Shown in pieces: positions 1-6,750 of a DNA stretch of 12,255 bases; within the stretch, counting starts at the first letter, position 1; each line of letters opens with the position of its first letter. A program made the translations under genes and the position numbers. The notes beneath the pieces were generated by a model. It saw nothing but the letters and a program-made list of their open reading frames with translations, made no database searches and was not told where the DNA came from. The stretch is from Candidatus Bathyarchaeota archaeon (lineage in GTDB: Archaea > Thermoproteota > Bathyarchaeia > Bathyarchaeales > Bathyarchaeaceae): positions 1-12,255 of the forward strand of contig JAPUUO010000036.1 of the NCBI GenBank assembly GCA_026967815.1, in the 5' to 3' direction.

Positions 1-135
1 ACAAGAGAAGGGAAAAACGCCCAAATAATCGGTGAAGTTACAAGCCAGTTTAAAGCCGTGGCTCTCCAAACGATAGTTGGCGGAAAAAGAGTTCTAACAC
101 CTCCCATTGGAGACCCAGTGCCGAGAATATGCTAA
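1..135 (+). CDS. hypE: HypE-like hydrogenase maturation protein, C-terminal fragment
   Basis: The window opens inside a gene; the last 44 codons and a TAA stop (133-135) are present. The tail reads IGEV near its start, then TIVGGKRVL and ends GDPVPRIC. A Gly-rich strand followed by a C-terminal Pro-Arg-Ile-Cys is the hallmark of HypE, a PurM/AIR-synthase-fold enzyme. In HypE the terminal cysteine receives a carbamoyl group from HypF and is dehydrated to a thiocyanate, the source of the CN ligands of [NiFe] hydrogenase. The cysteine is the last residue here, as that chemistry requires. The N-terminal ATP-binding part lies outside the window. An archaeal AIR-synthase-related paralogue with the same tail is the alternative. 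No other hyp or hydrogenase gene is visible downstream. Confidence 0.72.
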   Translation, partial: TREGKNAQIIGEVTSQFKAVALQTIVGGKRVLTPPIGDPVPRIC

Positions 136-420
136 AGCGCTCCATGAGAATTTTCATGAATGAATTTTTAAAGCCTTGGCAGACGGACTAAGACAGCTCG
201 GTTCACGTTAATAGTAAAAGGCGAATTATAGTGTGAACACGCAAACCAATGGAAAAATGGAGATTAGCTTTGCTCAGCTTCTTCGTATTAGCCTCAATTA
301 TTCTGCTTTCTTCATCTAAAGGTCTATTTCGTATTAAGTAGACGGACTGGGCAACAAAATGGCTACGGGCTTCAGGAAGACTATTGTACAAGCTTCTTCC
401 ATCTCTCAATTGAAGATAAC
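136..420. other. 285-bp spacer with no convincing gene
   Basis: No coding frame with family resemblance is seen on either strand; a 68-codon minus-strand frame (203-409) looks like chance. The stretch holds the hairpin/T-run at 143-169, a TATA-like TTTTTAAA (165-172), and a 9-bp direct repeat AGACGGACT at 181-189 and 340-348. The two copies sit in different contexts, so a shared function is not evident. An unannotated small RNA starting near 195 is possible. No box C/D pair, tRNA arm or other RNA signature was recognised. Confidence 0.4.
143..169 (+). terminator. possible hairpin plus T-run after the HypE-like gene
   Basis: CATGA (143-147) and TCATG (154-158) form a 5-bp inverted repeat with a 6-nt loop, followed closely by a TTTTT run (165-169). 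It lies 8 nt after the stop of the HypE-like gene. Archaeal termination needs mainly the T-run. The same T-run flows into TTTTTAAA (165-172), which could instead be a TATA box for a transcript starting near 195. The sequence does not decide between the two. Confidence 0.25.
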
Positions 421-717
421 ATGGTCAGCAAAAAAAGCCAGTCTATCCCTTTCTCCGTAAGACTATGTTCAGACAAAGCAGCTTTTGAAGTTAAGATACG
501 CCAGAATATCCATTTCAACATGACCAACTTCGAAAGCTTACTCAAATCCATGGACGAAACGGAGATTATTGCGGACACTCCACATATCATAATATTCAGA
601 AGCAAGGGAGCAGAGGTGACTTTGTCCAGAAATGGGCGAATGTTAATCAAAAGGGTTGAAAACGAAAAAGAAGCTGCAGCAGTAGCAAGTGAAATCTTGC
701 GTGTTTTATCATATTAA
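421..717 (+). CDS. small conserved-looking protein, possibly TBP-like fold
   Basis: Encodes 98 residues starting at ATG 421. I do not recognise a named family. The second half has an alternating strand pattern: PHIIIFRSKG, EVTLSRNGRMLIKRV, then a helix rich in Glu and Ala (ENEKEAAAVASEIL). A strand pair ending in a Gly-marked turn followed by an E/A-rich helix resembles one half of the TATA-binding-protein fold, where an 'ALIFSSGKMVVTG' strand precedes such a helix; this is inference only. No signal peptide, membrane segment or metal-binding cysteines are seen. The ribosome-binding signal is weak (GAAG at 412-415). The frame stays open upstream without another start. The composition and open frame favour a real gene, but the start is uncertain. 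Confidence 0.6.
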   Translation: MVSKKSQSIPFSVRLCSDKAAFEVKIRQNIHFNMTNFESLLKSMDETEIIADTPHIIIFRSKGAEVTLSRNGRMLIKRVENEKEAAAVASEILRVLSY

Positions 718-832
718 AACGCGCATGCAACCCGCCAATCCTTCAGCAACACGCTTGAAGCACCCGCTCAGAATAATTGAATATCAAGAACATCGAAAAT
801 CTTTAGTCTTCCTCTCAGCAAGAATAAGCATT

Positions 833-837
833 AGGAG
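833..837 (+). promoter_or_regulatory. ribosome binding site deciding a GTG start
   Basis: AGGAG (833-837) lies 9 nt before GTG 847. There is no ATG nearby in frame, so this site fixes GTG as the start of the nuclease-like gene. Confidence 0.65.
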
Positions 838-846
838 AAATTAATC

Positions 847-2079
847 GTGTCCGCAACACGGCGAATTCTTGTCTTTGGCCTCCCAGGAATAAAACAGGTG
901 AGATTTGATGACGATGAAATGTCTTTTGTTGATTCAAGCTCCGCTGATCATTTGGCAAATTATGACATTGTGATATATTGCACAGGGGCTTTCGAATACA
1001 AATACGAGAAGGGCTCCCTTCGTCAAATTCAACTGGCTACTATTCCCGCAGAAGCGATCCGTAGAGAGAACGAAATTCGTTCAGCTTTAGAAAAAGGTAG
1101 AATTGTTTGTTTTGTCGGCTCTCATGATCAAGATTATGTGGTTTCAGGAACTTTGAGGTCATATAATATTCAATCTTATTTAATTCATGAAAGAGATATT
1201 TTCCGAAAATTAGGAATCAGAAGATCTGAGTTCAAGTCCTTTATTGATAATGTTGGAGCAACACGAATAGCTTTCATTAAGACTTTTATTGATGATATAA
1301 TCTGTAGTGTGAATCAACATCATGTTGTAGGTTTTTCCAAGAGAATTAAAAAGGGACTGCTACTTCACATCCCCTGTGTTTGGGGTTCAAAGGAAATCAA
1401 TTATTTAGTTGATCACTTGAAGAAACTCGCTATAGGATTGATCTCATACTCGGCAAGAATGATCCAAGAACCGCCGAGTTATTTGGCAAGTTTTCAATTC
1501 ACGAATGAAAGAGCGGCACTGGACAAGAAAAACCGAATTGAAAAGGAAGACATAGCTCCATTGCAGGAAAAAATCAGATATTACAAGAAAATTAAATCCA
1601 TTCTATGGTTAGGAAACAACAATTTAGTGAGCGCGACAAACGAGTTTTTGATAAATTCCGGTTTTCAGACTCATGTTGACGAAATTTATGAAGAGGACTT
1701 ATGGATTTTGGACGAGGATGAGAAAGCAATAATAATCGAAGTGAAGAGCAAGAACAAAAATCTAACAAGGGTAGACATCTCTAAGTTTGATGAACATAGA
1801 GAAGCAAGAAAAATGCCAAACTTAACAGGGCTGTTAATAGCGAATACGTTCATGGTGGCCGATTCTATTGAAACCAAAGACCAACCTTTTCCCCCTAACG
1901 TCATTGAAAAAGCGGTCAATACAAACGTGCTCATTACAAGAACCCTTGATTTGTGCAGGATTTATGAGCATTTAGAAAAACATGAAACTCAACCACCAAA
2001 TATCCTGCTAAAGTCAATAACAGGGCAAAAAGGATGGCTGACTTTCCAAGATGACAAAATCACAGTAGTGTCTTCTTAA
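847..2079 (+). CDS. Rossmann/GATase-like plus PD-(D/E)XK nuclease-like fusion protein
   Basis: Encodes 410 residues from GTG 847. The N-terminal part (about 5-180) looks like an alpha/beta, GATase- or flavodoxin-like domain: RRILVFGLPG (5-14), YDIVIYCTG (39-47), RIVCFVGSHD (85-94) and KKGLLLHIPC (168-177). A charged, probably helical linker follows (about 220-252). The C-terminal part carries a PD-(D/E)XK-type core: EEDLW (282-286) then AIIIEVKSK (294-302), with D284, E298 and K300 as candidate catalytic residues and DISKFDEHRE (310-319) as the following helix. Family knowledge says this core supports metal-dependent DNA or RNA cleavage. A sensor domain in front of a nuclease is typical of stress or defence effectors; CARF-nuclease proteins such as Card1/Can2 share the layout, but no CARF motif was recognised. 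No methylase or other defence gene adjoins it. It converges with the ThiI-like gene. Confidence 0.7.
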   Translation: MSATRRILVFGLPGIKQVRFDDDEMSFVDSSSADHLANYDIVIYCTGAFEYKYEKGSLRQIQLATIPAEAIRRENEIRSALEKGRIVCFVGSHDQDYVVSGTLRSYNIQSYLIHERDIFRKLGIRRSEFKSFIDNVGATRIAFIKTFIDDIICSVNQHHVVGFSKRIKKGLLLHIPCVWGSKEINYLVDHLKKLAIGLISYSARMIQEPPSYLASFQFTNERAALDKKNRIEKEDIAPLQEKIRYYKKIKSILWLGNNNLVSATNEFLINSGFQTHVDEIYEEDLWILDEDEKAIIIEVKSKNKNLTRVDISKFDEHREARKMPNLTGLLIANTFMVADSIETKDQPFPPNVIEKAVNTNVLITRTLDLCRIYEHLEKHETQPPNILLKSITGQKGWLTFQDDKITVVSS

Positions 2080-2283
2080 GAAAGCTGGCAAAGTGTGCGT
2101 TTTAAAGAACACCATTTATCTTTCAGGAATGCAGGTACCATATAATGTATATCAAAATTGGCTAAGAACCGATTAATAGTTCGGACTACGGGAGAAATCT
2201 CCACAGCCGTGAGTATCACCAGATTCTTACTCTTTTCTCTCATTCATAAGTTACAGAATGCGTGTTGCTTCACTAGCCTTGCT
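2080..2283. other. 204-bp convergent intergenic region with a small hairpin
   Basis: This separates the nuclease-like gene (+) from the ThiI-like gene (-), so no promoter for either is expected here. It contains a compact inverted repeat: GGAG (2191-2194) and CTCC (2199-2202) with an AAAT loop, enclosed by ACG (2188-2190) and CGT (2208-2210). There is no strong T-run immediately after it on either strand. No tRNA, box C/D or coding signature was recognised. Confidence 0.35.
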
Positions 2284-2979
2284 CTAAACTTCAAGTATGA
2301 TTGTGCCTTCTAAGTCTCGGCTGATCATTTGTTCTATATCTAGGCCTTTCTCAGCTTCTTGAATTTCTTCGAGTCTAGCTCTAGTTCGGGGCTTTCGAGG
2401 CGGACCAGTACAACACGAAGCTGGTTTTGTCGATGTATCGAAAGTTCCAATTTTTCTGGCTAGGCTTTCAACTTCCCTCTTGTTCATGCCAAGTAACGGG
2501 CGTAGTATGCTAACATCACGGAGTGCTTGCGTTCCAACACGAAGGTTGACAAGCGTCTGACTTGCATGTTCCCCGATGATTTCACCCGTTACAATGGCGT
2601 CTGCACCCTCTAACTGGGCAATTTTCTCTGCTAGTCTGTACATCATTCTTCGACAAAGCACGCAGGTGAGGTTTCTTGGACAATTTCTCAGAATGTCGGT
2701 GAGGTCGTCGCCATGTGGAACCACATAGACCTTAAGCTTGTCTCCATGAGCACATTCACTTAGTTTTTTGATAGCTTCCATAGCTCGTTGCTTAGTGGTT
2801 TCATCTGCATAAGGATAATTATCAAAGAAAACAAAAACGGGAAAACATCCTTTTCTCATCATTAGCCAAGTCGCGACAGGAGAGTCTATTCCACCAGAGA
2901 CAAGACAGATAACCTTGCTTTGAGAATTGAACTTGGCGATTTTCCTGTTGATGTTGAACGAGACTCTCACCGTTATCAC
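2284..2979 (-). CDS. ThiI-like PP-loop sulfurtransferase without THUMP domain
   Basis: Encodes 231 residues from GTG (2979-2977). The PP-loop ATP-pyrophosphatase motif SGGIDSP is at 28-34, near the N-terminus. Other ThiI-like signatures follow: CVLCRRMMYR (106-115), IVTGEIIGEHASQTL (129-143), LRPLLGMNKREV (159-170), and a double cysteine CC (189-190) before a conserved-looking Pro/Arg-rich stretch and LEEI. ThiI adenylates U8 of tRNA and installs 4-thiouridine. Archaeal ThiI relatives use a CxxC plus a further Cys, reported to hold an Fe-S cluster. ThiI normally has NFLD and THUMP domains for tRNA binding; here the protein is only the catalytic half, so tRNA binding must come from elsewhere or the substrate differs. 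Its start is 16 nt after the PfkB stop, indicating co-transcription. An intact domain of 231 residues argues against a pseudogene. Confidence 0.85.
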   Translation of the reverse strand: MITVRVSFNINRKIAKFNSQSKVICLVSGGIDSPVATWLMMRKGCFPVFVFFDNYPYADETTKQRAMEAIKKLSECAHGDKLKVYVVPHGDDLTDILRNCPRNLTCVLCRRMMYRLAEKIAQLEGADAIVTGEIIGEHASQTLVNLRVGTQALRDVSILRPLLGMNKREVESLARKIGTFDTSTKPASCCTGPPRKPRTRARLEEIQEAEKGLDIEQMISRDLEGTIILEV

Positions 2980-2995
2980 ATTTTTCGTGTGGTCC

Positions 2996-3964
2996 TTACC
3001 GAAGGTTTTTCAACCTTACACTGCTTTTGTTTTCCTCGAAGAATTTTTCCAGCTCCAACCTGCTTGGTGAAGATTGGGCGCCTTCTCGTGTACATTTTAT
3101 TGCGCTGCATCCAACTCCATAGATAACTGCGTCTTGCAGGCTTTTTCCTTTAAGAAACTCTGTTAGAAAGCCAGCATTAAAAGTGTCACCAGCGCCCACA
3201 GTGTCTATCACCTTTATCTTAAATGTGGAAACTGAAAATTCCGCCGTGGGTGAATATGCGAGAATGTCTTCTCCACCGCCTTTAACAATGTAGATCTTGT
3301 CCTTTCCTATTTTACTTTTCATTTTTTCCATAATGTTTGGAATCGGTTCGTCGGCTTCAAAGGCTAGAAGAGCCCTAGCCTCTTTCCTATTTATAAACAA
3401 GATATCAACGTTCTTTAATATTGGCCTTAACGTTTTGTATCCTAATTCCGATTTCTTTCGCCCAGGATCAAAGGAAACTGTTAGATTAGAGTTTTTTGCG
3501 ATTTCAGCTGCTTTCACCAGCGCTTCCAGGTTTAGTCCCGTCATGTGGAGATGTCGGGCATCTTCGATGTAGCTTGGACGTATTTCTTCTGGGCAAATGG
3601 GCTCCGACGCACCTATCATCTGGACAAATTGTGGCATTCCCTTTCTGTTCACAGTGATAAGAGAGACTCCCGTGGGGTTCTGAAAATCAACCAATGCATG
3701 GTCAAGGTTCACATTCTGCTTGCGAAGGCTTTGGATAACACTCCAGCCGTACTCGTCGAATCCAACTTTTCCAATTATTCCGCTTTTCAGTTCAAGCTTA
3801 GACGCCGCAACCGCTGAGTTTGCAGCAGAACCGCCAGCGCTGAATCTCAGGTGTCCCATGATCACCGCTAGCTTGTCGGGTAATGGGAAGTCGTCTACGT
3901 AGCATCTGATGTCATATAGCAGATGCCCCATGCCAATAATATCAAGGGTCAAACAATGTTGCAC
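2996..3964 (-). CDS. PfkB-family sugar or nucleoside kinase
   Basis: Encodes 322 residues, the usual length for ribokinase-like enzymes. Motifs in order: AGGSAANSA (43-51), the substrate-pocket loop; INRKEA (191-196), the NxxE-type Mg/ATP motif; and DTVGAGDTF (254-262), the PfkB signature 2 with probable catalytic base D260. It should phosphorylate a sugar or nucleoside hydroxyl in the cytoplasm; the substrate cannot be read from sequence. The start is taken as GTG 3964. A TATA-like CTATAAATA about 30 nt upstream would place transcription start close to it, giving a very short leader. A TTG at codon 5 (3952-3950), 11 nt after GGAG, is an alternative. The ThiI-like gene follows after 16 nt, and the YHS gene ends 17 nt before, so it could also be read from copA. 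Confidence 0.88.
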   Translation of the reverse strand: MQHCLTLDIIGMGHLLYDIRCYVDDFPLPDKLAVIMGHLRFSAGGSAANSAVAASKLELKSGIIGKVGFDEYGWSVIQSLRKQNVNLDHALVDFQNPTGVSLITVNRKGMPQFVQMIGASEPICPEEIRPSYIEDARHLHMTGLNLEALVKAAEIAKNSNLTVSFDPGRKKSELGYKTLRPILKNVDILFINRKEARALLAFEADEPIPNIMEKMKSKIGKDKIYIVKGGGEDILAYSPTAEFSVSTFKIKVIDTVGAGDTFNAGFLTEFLKGKSLQDAVIYGVGCSAIKCTREGAQSSPSRLELEKFFEENKSSVRLKNLR

Positions 3965-3981
3965 TCCTAAACGCTTCTTGC

Positions 3982-4128
3982 CTACACGTGCACGTATTTA
4001 TAGGGATTCTTTTCGAATGCGTCTTTGCATCCAGCGGCGCAGAAGTAGTAAGTCTTTCCCATGTGCAGCGTTTTGTGCTTTGCCGTTTTCTCGTCCACTT
4101 CCATCTTGCAAACAGGATCTTTCGCCAT
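3982..4128 (-). CDS. 48-residue YHS-domain metal-binding protein
   Basis: A complete small gene runs from ATG 4128-4126 to TAG 3984-3982. The protein opens MAKDPVCKMEV, has GKTYYFCAAGC (24-34) and ends KNPYKYVHV. DPVCxM, then G-x-x-YYFC-x3-C, then F-x4-P-x2-Y is the YHS pattern, with C7, C30 and C34 as likely ligands together with M9. YHS domains bind transition metals, often Cu(I). They occur fused to, or beside, CopA-type ATPases, where they resemble the small TRASH metallochaperone CopM of Sulfolobus. A strong ribosome binding site, GGAGGTGA (4142-4135), stands 6 nt before the ATG. The gene starts 22 nt after the copA stop, so it is very likely co-expressed and hands copper to, or buffers it for, the pump. 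Its 3' end doubles as promoter for the kinase gene. Confidence 0.9.
   Translation of the reverse strand: MAKDPVCKMEVDEKTAKHKTLHMGKTYYFCAAGCKDAFEKNPYKYVHV
3995..4003 (-). promoter_or_regulatory. TATA-like box for PfkB/ThiI genes, inside the YHS gene
   Basis: Read on the minus strand, CTATAAATA lies about 35 nt before the PfkB GTG and predicts a start near 3973, about 10 nt before the codon. It lies within the last codons of the YHS gene. A perfect 10-bp palindrome ACGTGCACGT (3986-3995) sits just downstream of it and could be an operator. This would uncouple kinase and sulfurtransferase expression from the copper genes. Confidence 0.5.
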
Positions 4129-4150
4129 ACATGCTCACCTCCCCTTTAAC

Positions 4151-6664
4151 TTAAACATTGAAGCTGCGCCTTTCCTTCTTTTGATATTCTGGACGAATAC
4201 GCGCCCTTCTCAGTAGGTTCGCGTTGGTGACGACTGTCACTGAACTCGTAGCCATAGCTATTTCCGCTAATACTGGGTGGGCTAAACCCAACATGGCTAA
4301 GGGAATGGTAGCAACATTATAGAAGAACGCCCAGAAGAGGTTTTGCTTGATCTTACTGAAAGTTTTCCGGGAGAGCTTTATGGCCGTGACCACACTGGAC
4401 AGATCTCCCCTCACCAACGTTACGTCAGCAGATTCGATGGCTATGTCTGTTCCAGTTCCTATAGCTATGCCTACATTAGCTGCTGTTAAAGCCGGAGCAT
4501 CATTGATGCCGTCGCCCACCATAGCAACGGTTTCGTCGTTTTCCTGCAACCCTTGAATTTCCTTCACTTTCTGGTCTGGTAAAACTTCTGCCAAGACTCT
4601 TGATATGCCCACTTTCTTGCCTATGGCCTCTGCAGTGCGTCTGTTGTCTCCTGTGAGCATGGTGGTTTTGAGCCCCATCGCTTCAAGTTCTCTTATAGCT
4701 TGCACAGAGTCTTCCTTCAGAGTGTCGGCAACAGCTACGGTTCCAACGATCTTTCCATTGTTAGCCACAAGCATTGCTGTCTTGGCTTCCTCTTCAAGAC
4801 GCTTCACGTCATCTTCTATAGACTTGAAGTCCACCTTCTCTTCTTCCATCAGCTTTCTGTTTCCAACAAGCACCAATCTTTTAGGAGAAAGACTGAGCTT
4901 GGCTTTCACACCTTTCCCGGTTACGGCGTCGAATTCCTTTGCCTTGTACAGTTCCAGGTTTTCTTCCTTTGCTTTTCTGAGAATAGCCTCGCCTAGTGGA
5001 TGTTCCGATCCAACTTCTACGCTTGCAGCTAGGCGAAGAACCTCCTCTTTCGCATGTCCTTCTGCAGGCACGATATCGGTTACTTCAGGTTTTCCTTTAG
5101 TAATGGTTCCCGTTTTGTCAAAGACTATTGTGTCAAGGTCTTTGAGCGTTTGCAGGGCTGCTCCGTGGCGTATCAGCACGCCGTTTTCAGCTCCCATGCC
5201 GCTTCCAACCATTAGAGCGGTAGGAGTAGCTAGTCCAAGGGCGCAGGGGCATGCAATAACGAGAGTCGAAACAAAAGCAGAGATGGCGAGAGTAGCAACC
5301 CCTAGGTCTGAATTAACCCATGGCAAGAATGGTTGAGCCCAAACACTTACTCCCTTAGCCAAATCAGGCGCAACAAACCACAATGCAAGAGCGAAAAATG
5401 CCAATCCTAAAACAGCTGGGACGAAGTAGCTCACTACTCTATCAGCGAACTCTTGGATTGGAACCTTGGAACCTTGAGCTTCCTCAACCAGTTTTACGAC
5501 TTGAGACAAGAAAGTATCCTGCCCAACTTTGGTTGCTCTCACCTTCAACAAACCTCGTTGGTTCACAGTGGCGCCTATGACTTCATCCCCTGCCTTTTTC
5601 ATCACTGGCATCGATTCTCCAGTGGCCATCGATTCGTCCACGGCGCTCTGACCTTCAATCACTACCCCATCAGTGGGGATCTTTTCCCCAGGTCTGACGA
5701 TCATCACATTGCCTACTTCAACTTCGTCAACCGGGACCTCTTTTTCTTCGCCATCAACCAGAATTCGCGCGGTTTTAGCTTCCAACTCCAGTAGCTTTCG
5801 GATAGCTTGGGACGCCCTTCCCTTTGCTTTTGCCTCTATGTACCTTCCCAGCAGGTGAAAAGACATGATCATTCCAGCAACGCCTGCGTAGTTTAGGATG
5901 GAGCTGAAAAACATGGCGGGACCCGTTACAAATGCTGTTAGTGTACCTAACGTTATTAACACGTCCATGTTAGCCCTCCCATGAGAAGCCCTCTTCGCTG
6001 CTGACACGAGAGTTTCTTTGCCCGCCCAAAACAGCACCGGAACTGCCAGAAGAATCATCCCGATGTTAAACACCGTTCGGTTTGGCCAGGCTACTCCAAA
6101 GACCATCTCGGGAATCATCCAGGCTATGATCGGTATGGTGAAAGCCCATGAAACCCACATTCTCATTTTTGCTTTTTGAAATTTCTGTTGCTCTTCCTCT
6201 ATTACCTTCTCGTACTTGGTCGCACCTTCCTCTCGACCAAGCACTTGATAGCCTGCGGCCTCTATGACCTTTTTTATGCCTTCATAATCGATTTCCTGTA
6301 CATCGTATGTGACAACGGCCTTTTCAGTTGCAAGGTTTACGTTTGCTTCTACGATTCCCTCGGTCTTTTTCAAGGCGTTCTCTATGGTCTGAGCGCAGGA
6401 GGCACAGGTCATCCCACCGACTCTTATAATGGCCTTTTTCGCCTCTACACGCGCGTTGTAACCAGCGGCTCTGACGGTTTCTATAAGTGCTTTTTTATTG
6501 GTTGCCTCTGAATCGTAGTTTATATGAGCTTTTTCCGAGGCAAAGTTGACGTTTGCTTGCTCCACTCCTTCTTGCTCGTTTAAGGCTTTTTCTATGGTCT
6601 GTGCGCAGCTGGCGCAAGTCATGCCGCTAATGTTAAGAACAGCTTTTCTTTTTTCTTGCGTCAT
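4151..6664 (-). CDS. copA: CopA-type Cu(I)-exporting P1B ATPase with two HMA domains
   Basis: Encodes 837 residues from ATG 6664. Two N-terminal heavy-metal domains each carry GMTCASC (C17/C20 and C87/C90). Eight membrane helices with the P-type core follow: TGES actuator loop (348-351), CPC metal site in TM6 (472-474), phosphorylation motif DKTGT (516-520), nucleotide-binding SEHPLGE (553-559), then TGDNRRTAEA and GDGINDAPA. In the last two helices YN (782-783) and MATSS (804-808) are the P1B-1 determinants for Cu(I). It pumps Cu(I) out of the cytoplasm. The frame is open further up to a TTG at 6748, but that extension would contain the promoter, so the internal ATG is preferred; AGGG about 8 nt upstream may serve as its ribosome binding site. 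The YHS gene follows 22 nt downstream, and a PadR-type regulator is divergent. Confidence 0.95.
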   Translation of the reverse strand: MTQEKRKAVLNISGMTCASCAQTIEKALNEQEGVEQANVNFASEKAHINYDSEATNKKALIETVRAAGYNARVEAKKAIIRVGGMTCASCAQTIENALKKTEGIVEANVNLATEKAVVTYDVQEIDYEGIKKVIEAAGYQVLGREEGATKYEKVIEEEQQKFQKAKMRMWVSWAFTIPIIAWMIPEMVFGVAWPNRTVFNIGMILLAVPVLFWAGKETLVSAAKRASHGRANMDVLITLGTLTAFVTGPAMFFSSILNYAGVAGMIMSFHLLGRYIEAKAKGRASQAIRKLLELEAKTARILVDGEEKEVPVDEVEVGNVMIVRPGEKIPTDGVVIEGQSAVDESMATGESMPVMKKAGDEVIGATVNQRGLLKVRATKVGQDTFLSQVVKLVEEAQGSKVPIQEFADRVVSYFVPAVLGLAFFALALWFVAPDLAKGVSVWAQPFLPWVNSDLGVATLAISAFVSTLVIACPCALGLATPTALMVGSGMGAENGVLIRHGAALQTLKDLDTIVFDKTGTITKGKPEVTDIVPAEGHAKEEVLRLAASVEVGSEHPLGEAILRKAKEENLELYKAKEFDAVTGKGVKAKLSLSPKRLVLVGNRKLMEEEKVDFKSIEDDVKRLEEEAKTAMLVANNGKIVGTVAVADTLKEDSVQAIRELEAMGLKTTMLTGDNRRTAEAIGKKVGISRVLAEVLPDQKVKEIQGLQENDETVAMVGDGINDAPALTAANVGIAIGTGTDIAIESADVTLVRGDLSSVVTAIKLSRKTFSKIKQNLFWAFFYNVATIPLAMLGLAHPVLAEIAMATSSVTVVTNANLLRRARIRPEYQKKERRSFNV

Positions 6665-6702
6665 TCCAAATACCCTGTCCTTCTTTTCATCTTTTCGCAG
6701 GG

Positions 6703-6718
6703 AAATATATAAATATTT
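6703..6718. promoter_or_regulatory. shared near-symmetric TATA region between copA and the PadR-type gene
   Basis: AAATATATAAATATTT reads almost the same on both strands, giving a TATA box in each direction. On the plus strand it predicts a start near 6735, about 15 nt before the regulator's ATG. On the minus strand it predicts one near 6684, about 20 nt before copA's ATG. Both distances are normal for archaeal promoters. One element could therefore serve both divergent genes. Confidence 0.6.
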
Positions 6719-6724
6719 CTTTTT

Positions 6725-6736
6725 AAGATATATCTT
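6725..6736. promoter_or_regulatory. 12-bp perfect palindrome, candidate operator
   Basis: AAGATATATCTT is self-complementary. It covers the predicted transcription start of the PadR-type gene and lies just upstream of the TATA region when read towards copA. A dimeric winged-helix repressor binding here would block its own gene and could hinder factor binding at copA. AT-rich palindromes of this size also arise by chance. Confidence 0.4.
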
Positions 6737-6750
6737 TTGAGGTGTCAAAT

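Noticed and set aside
203..409. 68-codon minus-strand frame in the spacer after the HypE-like gene
   Set aside because: No ribosome binding site, promoter or family resemblance; composition looks random.
359..457. ATG 359 opening a short frame (MATGFRKTIVQ...) overlapping the 98-residue gene, considered as a frameshifted N-terminus
   Set aside because: It ends in a low-complexity Ser/Leu stretch, and no joining point gives a more convincing protein than the frame from ATG 421.
4605..5336. 243-codon plus-strand frame within copA
   Set aside because: It is Ser/Thr-rich antisense of the ATPase core and has no motif of its own.
6665..6748. 28-codon N-terminal extension of copA starting at TTG 6748
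   Set aside because: It would translate through the TATA region and has no family resemblance; ATG 6664 directly precedes the first metal-binding domain at normal distance.
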